Positions 60,509 through 64,000 of a stretch of DNA of 64,000 nt are shown here, piece by piece. Position 1 is the stretch's first letter. Every line of letters begins with the position of its first letter. Under the pieces are notes generated by a model. The model searched no databases, had not been told where the DNA came from, and saw only the letters and a program-made list of their open reading frames with translations. The DNA lies in assembly GCA_009840005.1 (NCBI GenBank), contig VXOR01000091.1, positions 1 to 64,000 on the forward strand, read 5' to 3'. A program made the position numbers and the translations under genes. This DNA is from Gemmatimonadota bacterium (lineage in GTDB: Bacteria; Latescibacterota; UBA2968; UBA8231).

Positions 60509-61864
60509 TCAAGCACGAGTCACAATGCGCGTACGGGAATCCACGATCTCCTGCCACATCTCCTCGACCCGATGCTCTTCCGGAGGTTCGGGGTACAGCC
60601 GGCCTTGCCAATCCGTACGCAGGGCCTTCGTATCGTCCTCATCAAGAGCATCGAGCCCCACGGTCCAACGAAGCAAACGCCCCGCGATCTCTAAGGCCGA
60701 TTTTCGATCCTCGTTGCGCATACGCCAAGAGCTGTCTTCGGGTGACGCCGGTACGAGCAAAAGATAGAGCCAAGGGGCTCCGTGGAGGTTCCATGGCACT
60801 TCAGCCAATGGCTGCAGGGCGGCCTCCATCCCGGAAATCTCTGCATCGTCGCCGAGCTCCGCCCCGTCAAGCAGAGAACGGGCGATTTCAGCAAACAGTT
60901 CCTGTCCAATTGGCCAGAACAGCAAATGATCCTGGTAGCCATCCGGATTGGGGTCGGGTAGATCATGCGTGCGCATGGTCTCCGGGTCTTCACGTAGGAC
61001 CGGAACCGAGAGCAGTAGCGCGTCCCAGTAATTGGAAAGCGACTGATAGTAGCGGTCAATCTCGTTCTCATCCGGTCTGAATTGCAAGAAAACCTTGAGG
61101 TCCTTCGCCCTGCCCCACTGTCGGCGGCGTTCGGTTGTCATCAGTAGGATTTTGTTTACTTCATAGAGCGTCTGGAGGCTGATGAAGTGGGGAGCGCCCG
61201 GCCTCAGATTCTTTCCCTTAGTCTGAACTCGGAAGGATTGCTGCTCCGGATGCGGTGAACGGAAAAACTCATGATCAGTGATCAGCCGCCGCGTGACGAT
61301 AGCGAAGACGTCATCTTCATCCATGATGATGTTCGTGTCCGCGTCAGTCGGTTTCGCATATCGGTTCAAGCTTGAAAAGAGTCGCCGGTAGCGTTGCAGC
61401 CACAAGCCATCGTCCACATCCTGATCTTCGCGCACCACGACGATCACCGATAACTGTTCGTCTGCGAAGCCCGGCGGGGCACCCGCCGGATCCTCCATCA
61501 ACTCCTTGATGGCTTTCAGGCGATGCTGCCCATCGAGAGCAAAGTATCGAGGATCAGTCTCGAAAGACAACTCTCCAAAAGTGTCCCGGAAGCGGGACTG
61601 ATTAGGTGTCCAGGTCGGATTACCGCCGATAGCCGCCACGACTAAAGAAGAAAAAAAGCGATCGCTTCGGCGCGACAGGAAATTCACAATCTGTTGTTTG
61701 ACTCGTGACTCGTCGAGCACCCGCTGAATGGCGTTGCTCAACGTCTTGTCTTCCCACAGATCACTCGCGAGTTGTACCTCACGTGCCACTTCGCGCATAG
61801 TCATGCGAACTATATAATAGTCCCAGTCGCCCATGCGTGACTTGATTGCCGGATAGAGTTGCAT
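60509..61864 (-). CDS. DGQHR-domain protein 2 (DndB-like)
   Basis: A 451-residue protein with the DGQHR motif at residues 111-115 (FALDGQHRLKAIKEL). Further blocks are VIVVVREDQDVDDG, RLFSSLNRYAKPT and a C-terminal helical part. The DGQHR fold is related to ParB and is found in DndB, the regulator of phosphorothioate DNA modification, and in similar proteins of 7-deazapurine and other systems. ATG at 61864 follows AAGGAG. It differs strongly from the longer DGQHR protein encoded just upstream. Confidence 0.85.
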   Translation of the reverse strand: MQLYPAIKSRMGDWDYYIVRMTMREVAREVQLASDLWEDKTLSNAIQRVLDESRVKQQIVNFLSRRSDRFFSSLVVAAIGGNPTWTPNQSRFRDTFGELSFETDPRYFALDGQHRLKAIKELMEDPAGAPPGFADEQLSVIVVVREDQDVDDGLWLQRYRRLFSSLNRYAKPTDADTNIIMDEDDVFAIVTRRLITDHEFFRSPHPEQQSFRVQTKGKNLRPGAPHFISLQTLYEVNKILLMTTERRRQWGRAKDLKVFLQFRPDENEIDRYYQSLSNYWDALLLSVPVLREDPETMRTHDLPDPNPDGYQDHLLFWPIGQELFAEIARSLLDGAELGDDAEISGMEAALQPLAEVPWNLHGAPWLYLLLVPASPEDSSWRMRNEDRKSALEIAGRLLRWTVGLDALDEDDTKALRTDWQGRLYPEPPEEHRVEEMWQEIVDSRTRIVTRA

Positions 61865-61893
61865 CGTCTCCTTGTCTCCCGTTGTCCGTGAAC

Positions 61894-63720
61894 TCAGTCG
61901 GCCTTCGACGCGTCCTCAATCTTTTCCAACTCCCGTTCGAATCGGCGGAGTTGCTTTCCTGTCAGTTTTCCTGCTTCCCTATTCACCGCATCTGTCAGTT
62001 GTTTGCCGCCGTTCGGGTGTTCTGGTCTGAGTCTCGGCCGACATTCTCTCTTGTATCCGCGAAGGATCCTTGACTCCAGCCGGTCAAGAAGCTCTTCCTT
62101 CGACGCGGGCCAATTGACGGTCCATTCTTCTGGTATCGGCTGGCCATAAGCGACCACAAGGAGTTGCAAGTAGGCACCGAGGGCATGTTCAGCGTCCTCC
62201 AACCGGTAGTTGACGATGCTTTCATTGTGGTCCTCCACAACGTGGAGCAGAAACTTGCGACGTCTCGAAGAATGTAGATCAAGCCACTCATCCTTGTACA
62301 ACAGGTTCAGTGCTCGTGTGAACCACTCTGCAAACGCCAGCCACTCCGGATTGTAGAAGCAACGACGTAGACTCCCGAATGCACAAACGACTCCACGCAT
62401 TCCAATGTCGAGGCTAACGAGAGTATGGAGCCGTTCTTTTTTTATTTCCTCGATTTTACTCTTTATGTTGGCAAGTGCTTCTTGCACTTTCGGTTTGATG
62501 GACTCTGGGGCAAGGTTCGTACCGAAGCGCAACTCGTAGAACGCATGGCGCGCCAGATCGCTTAGAGCCTCGTCTTCATATTCGCGCTCAAGTTCATGCA
62601 ATGCTTCTACGTACGAGCGATAAGGTGTGAAGTTCTCTAAAAGATGCGAGACAGCAGGCAATAATTCCTCCCTCACCAATTCGCGTAACGCCCTGGAATC
62701 CGCATGGTTGAGTTTCTCGTCATAAAACGCCCTCTTTAAAGAATAATGGACCGGAGTGATGCCAAGAGCGGTTTCCTGATCGTCGGAGAAGTCCTCTCCT
62801 ATCACGTAATGCTCGAACCAGTCGCAGATCTCTTCAACACCCTTGACCGACGCGGGAGCATGGATACGCTGCTTTTCACTTTCTTCACCGCGCCAATCGT
62901 AGAACAGTAGCGGCAAACGGACCGAAACGCGTTCCTCCGGTTGCAATAGGTCGTTATCGTGGGAAAGCTGAATGAGCTCTTGGGCACAAACTGCGTTCAC
63001 GCTCTCATCCGAGAGCAGTATCTGTCTCGCACGGTTGACGATTCTGGCTTGGGTATTGATATAGACGAAGATGTTGCGCACGACCTCCAGTACGCTAGGC
63101 GGCTTAGTCCGCCTAGTTCCCACTCGGAAGGAGATGATTACCACTGGTATGCGCCACGTACTAAAGTCCTTATGGACTGTTGCCTCGTGGTCGGCCCAGA
63201 ATCGCTTGAGTGCTGACAGCCGGTGCTGACCATCAATAGCGACGAGCTTGGTTCGAGTATCGCTCCATTCCAGCAAGGCGTATTGCGGATTGTCCTTCAC
63301 CCAGCGCATGCGGTGGTAATCCTTTTTCTCAAAAAAGTCCCATTCGTAGCCGCCCTCCTGCATGGTGGACTCGGTTTCTTCCATAGGCATCTGTGACAAA
63401 ACGGAGTCATCGTTTTCGCTAATCGGCAACAGTATCAGCGTAAGCGGATTGAAAAATTTGATCTTCTCCCCATCTTGGAGGTAGGGGAGTAGTGATCCTG
63501 TAATTCGCTCGTTATCAACATCACGCTGAAAGAGTTCGCGCACTGGCCAGCGTTCGGAGCCACGAAGGTCGCTGATCAGCGACACCAAGTCCAACTGAGA
63601 CGGTGTCAACGCAGATTGAAGATAAAAGGCATGAACTCCCGCTCCGGTTCCAAATTGCCCATAGACACCTGGTAATTGGTGGTTATACTGATGTTCAGTG
63701 GGTGGTGGACCAATTGACAT
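61894..63720 (-). CDS. DGQHR-domain protein 1 (DndB-like, long)
   Basis: A 608-residue protein with the DGQHR motif at 163-167 (VAIDGQHRLSALKRFW) followed by VVIISFRVG and an NTQARIVNRARQILL block typical of DGQHR proteins. A long helical C-terminal region (about 330-608) ends with a coiled-coil-like KLTGKQLRRFERELEKIED. ATG at 63720 follows GGAGAAAAG. It lies 10 bp after the GIY-YIG gene's stop. The two DGQHR proteins differ in length and sequence and are unlikely to be recent duplicates. Confidence 0.85.
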   Translation of the reverse strand: MSIGPPPTEHQYNHQLPGVYGQFGTGAGVHAFYLQSALTPSQLDLVSLISDLRGSERWPVRELFQRDVDNERITGSLLPYLQDGEKIKFFNPLTLILLPISENDDSVLSQMPMEETESTMQEGGYEWDFFEKKDYHRMRWVKDNPQYALLEWSDTRTKLVAIDGQHRLSALKRFWADHEATVHKDFSTWRIPVVIISFRVGTRRTKPPSVLEVVRNIFVYINTQARIVNRARQILLSDESVNAVCAQELIQLSHDNDLLQPEERVSVRLPLLFYDWRGEESEKQRIHAPASVKGVEEICDWFEHYVIGEDFSDDQETALGITPVHYSLKRAFYDEKLNHADSRALRELVREELLPAVSHLLENFTPYRSYVEALHELEREYEDEALSDLARHAFYELRFGTNLAPESIKPKVQEALANIKSKIEEIKKERLHTLVSLDIGMRGVVCAFGSLRRCFYNPEWLAFAEWFTRALNLLYKDEWLDLHSSRRRKFLLHVVEDHNESIVNYRLEDAEHALGAYLQLLVVAYGQPIPEEWTVNWPASKEELLDRLESRILRGYKRECRPRLRPEHPNGGKQLTDAVNREAGKLTGKQLRRFERELEKIEDASKAD

Positions 63721-63729
63721 TCTTTTCTC

Positions 63730-64000
63730 CTATTTCAGACTGAATGGTGGGCGACAGAACCGCATCAGTATCTGCTCGACCAATCTTTCAAGGTCATCTT
63801 CAGCGACTCCATGAGGCACTTGAGGTGTCTTCTGTTCGGTTTTGATACAAACAAAGAGTAGATCACTAACGTCGATTGCGAGATTTAAATTCGAGACGTG
63901 TTCGGTGAAGCGGGAGTGGAAATCGTTCCTATCGTCACTATTTCCTCCCACGTGTTTCAGATAACGCCGTCTGAGATTTTTGGTTTTGCCAACGTAGAGA
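63730..64000 (-). CDS. GIY-YIG nuclease-like protein (5' end beyond the window)
   Basis: The reading frame is open to the window edge. The visible 89 codons start LYVGKTKNLRRRYLKHVGGN, a clear GIY-YIG second strand and following helix (YVGKTxNLRRR), and go on with DDRNDFHSRFTEHVSNLNLA to LKQ-less end at PPFSLK. The first GIY strand and the catalytic Tyr are beyond 64000. GIY-YIG domains are nucleases in homing enzymes, UvrC and restriction enzymes. It is the most upstream gene seen of this leftward operon. Confidence 0.7.
   Translation of the reverse strand, partial: LYVGKTKNLRRRYLKHVGGNSDDRNDFHSRFTEHVSNLNLAIDVSDLLFVCIKTEQKTPQVPHGVAEDDLERLVEQILMRFCRPPFSLK

Overview
The window is a GC-rich chromosomal segment from a Gram-negative bacterium. 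The content suggests an uncultivated member of the FCB superphylum, perhaps a Latescibacterota- or Poribacteria-like lineage. This is inferred from type IX secretion parts (PorU- and PorV-like proteins, C-terminal type A sorting tails) together with a SecDF fusion, many phytanoyl-CoA dioxygenase, Gfo/Idh/MocA, RraA and creatininase family enzymes, and a eukaryote-type isoleucyl-tRNA synthetase. No rRNA, tRNA, CRISPR array or complete insertion sequence was seen.

Layout. (1) 63-4755, minus strand: a three-gene defence-like operon with a Cro/C1-type HTH fused to a PLD-like domain, a second PLD-like protein and a large unrecognised protein. It is preceded by two copies of a 36-bp repeat containing a palindrome. 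(2) 5075-19182, minus strand: a secretion and cell-surface cluster with a PorU-like protein, a PorV-like barrel, an M6-like protein with FG-GAP repeats, a gluzincin/beta-propeller/barrel protein, two DUF5683-like proteins and a sorted metallopeptidase. Two of the proteases have lost key catalytic residues. (3) 19330-33965, mainly plus strand: housekeeping genes (rpmB, a glcE-like gene, a polyprenyl diphosphate synthase gene, apbE, secDF, an antiporter gene, a yggS-yggT-ileS-dksA/traR-lspA-rluD run) and a divergent enolase-superfamily gene. (4) 34005-45888: catabolic and surface genes (PhyH-HEAT fusion, ceramidase-like, TlpA-like with internal repeats, Gfo/Idh, RraA, creatininase, SDR) plus ddl, DUF445 and a toxin-antitoxin remnant.

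(5) 45889-49564: an accessory region in which the 3' end of the SDR gene recurs twice as short remnants, bracketing blocks of unrelated small genes (two cyanobacterial-type small proteins, ParB-like, DUF4440-like, APH-like, methyltransferase, a truncated secreted protein). (6) 49565-58791: a geranylgeranyl-reductase-like flavoprotein, htpG, proA, a 2Fe-2S protein, a nucleotide kinase, a second Gfo/Idh, a second PhyH and an RsmB-like RNA methyltransferase. (7) 58798-64000, minus strand: a second defence- or DNA-modification-like operon, GIY-YIG nuclease (cut by the window edge), two DGQHR-domain proteins and a SNF2 helicase.

The most promising candidates for undescribed systems are the operons at the two ends of the window. 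The left one pairs two half-site PLD proteins with a built-in repressor domain and repeated operator-like sites. The right one pairs two different DGQHR proteins with a SNF2 helicase and a GIY-YIG nuclease. Short palindromic repeats are scattered between genes and in one case inside a coding region.
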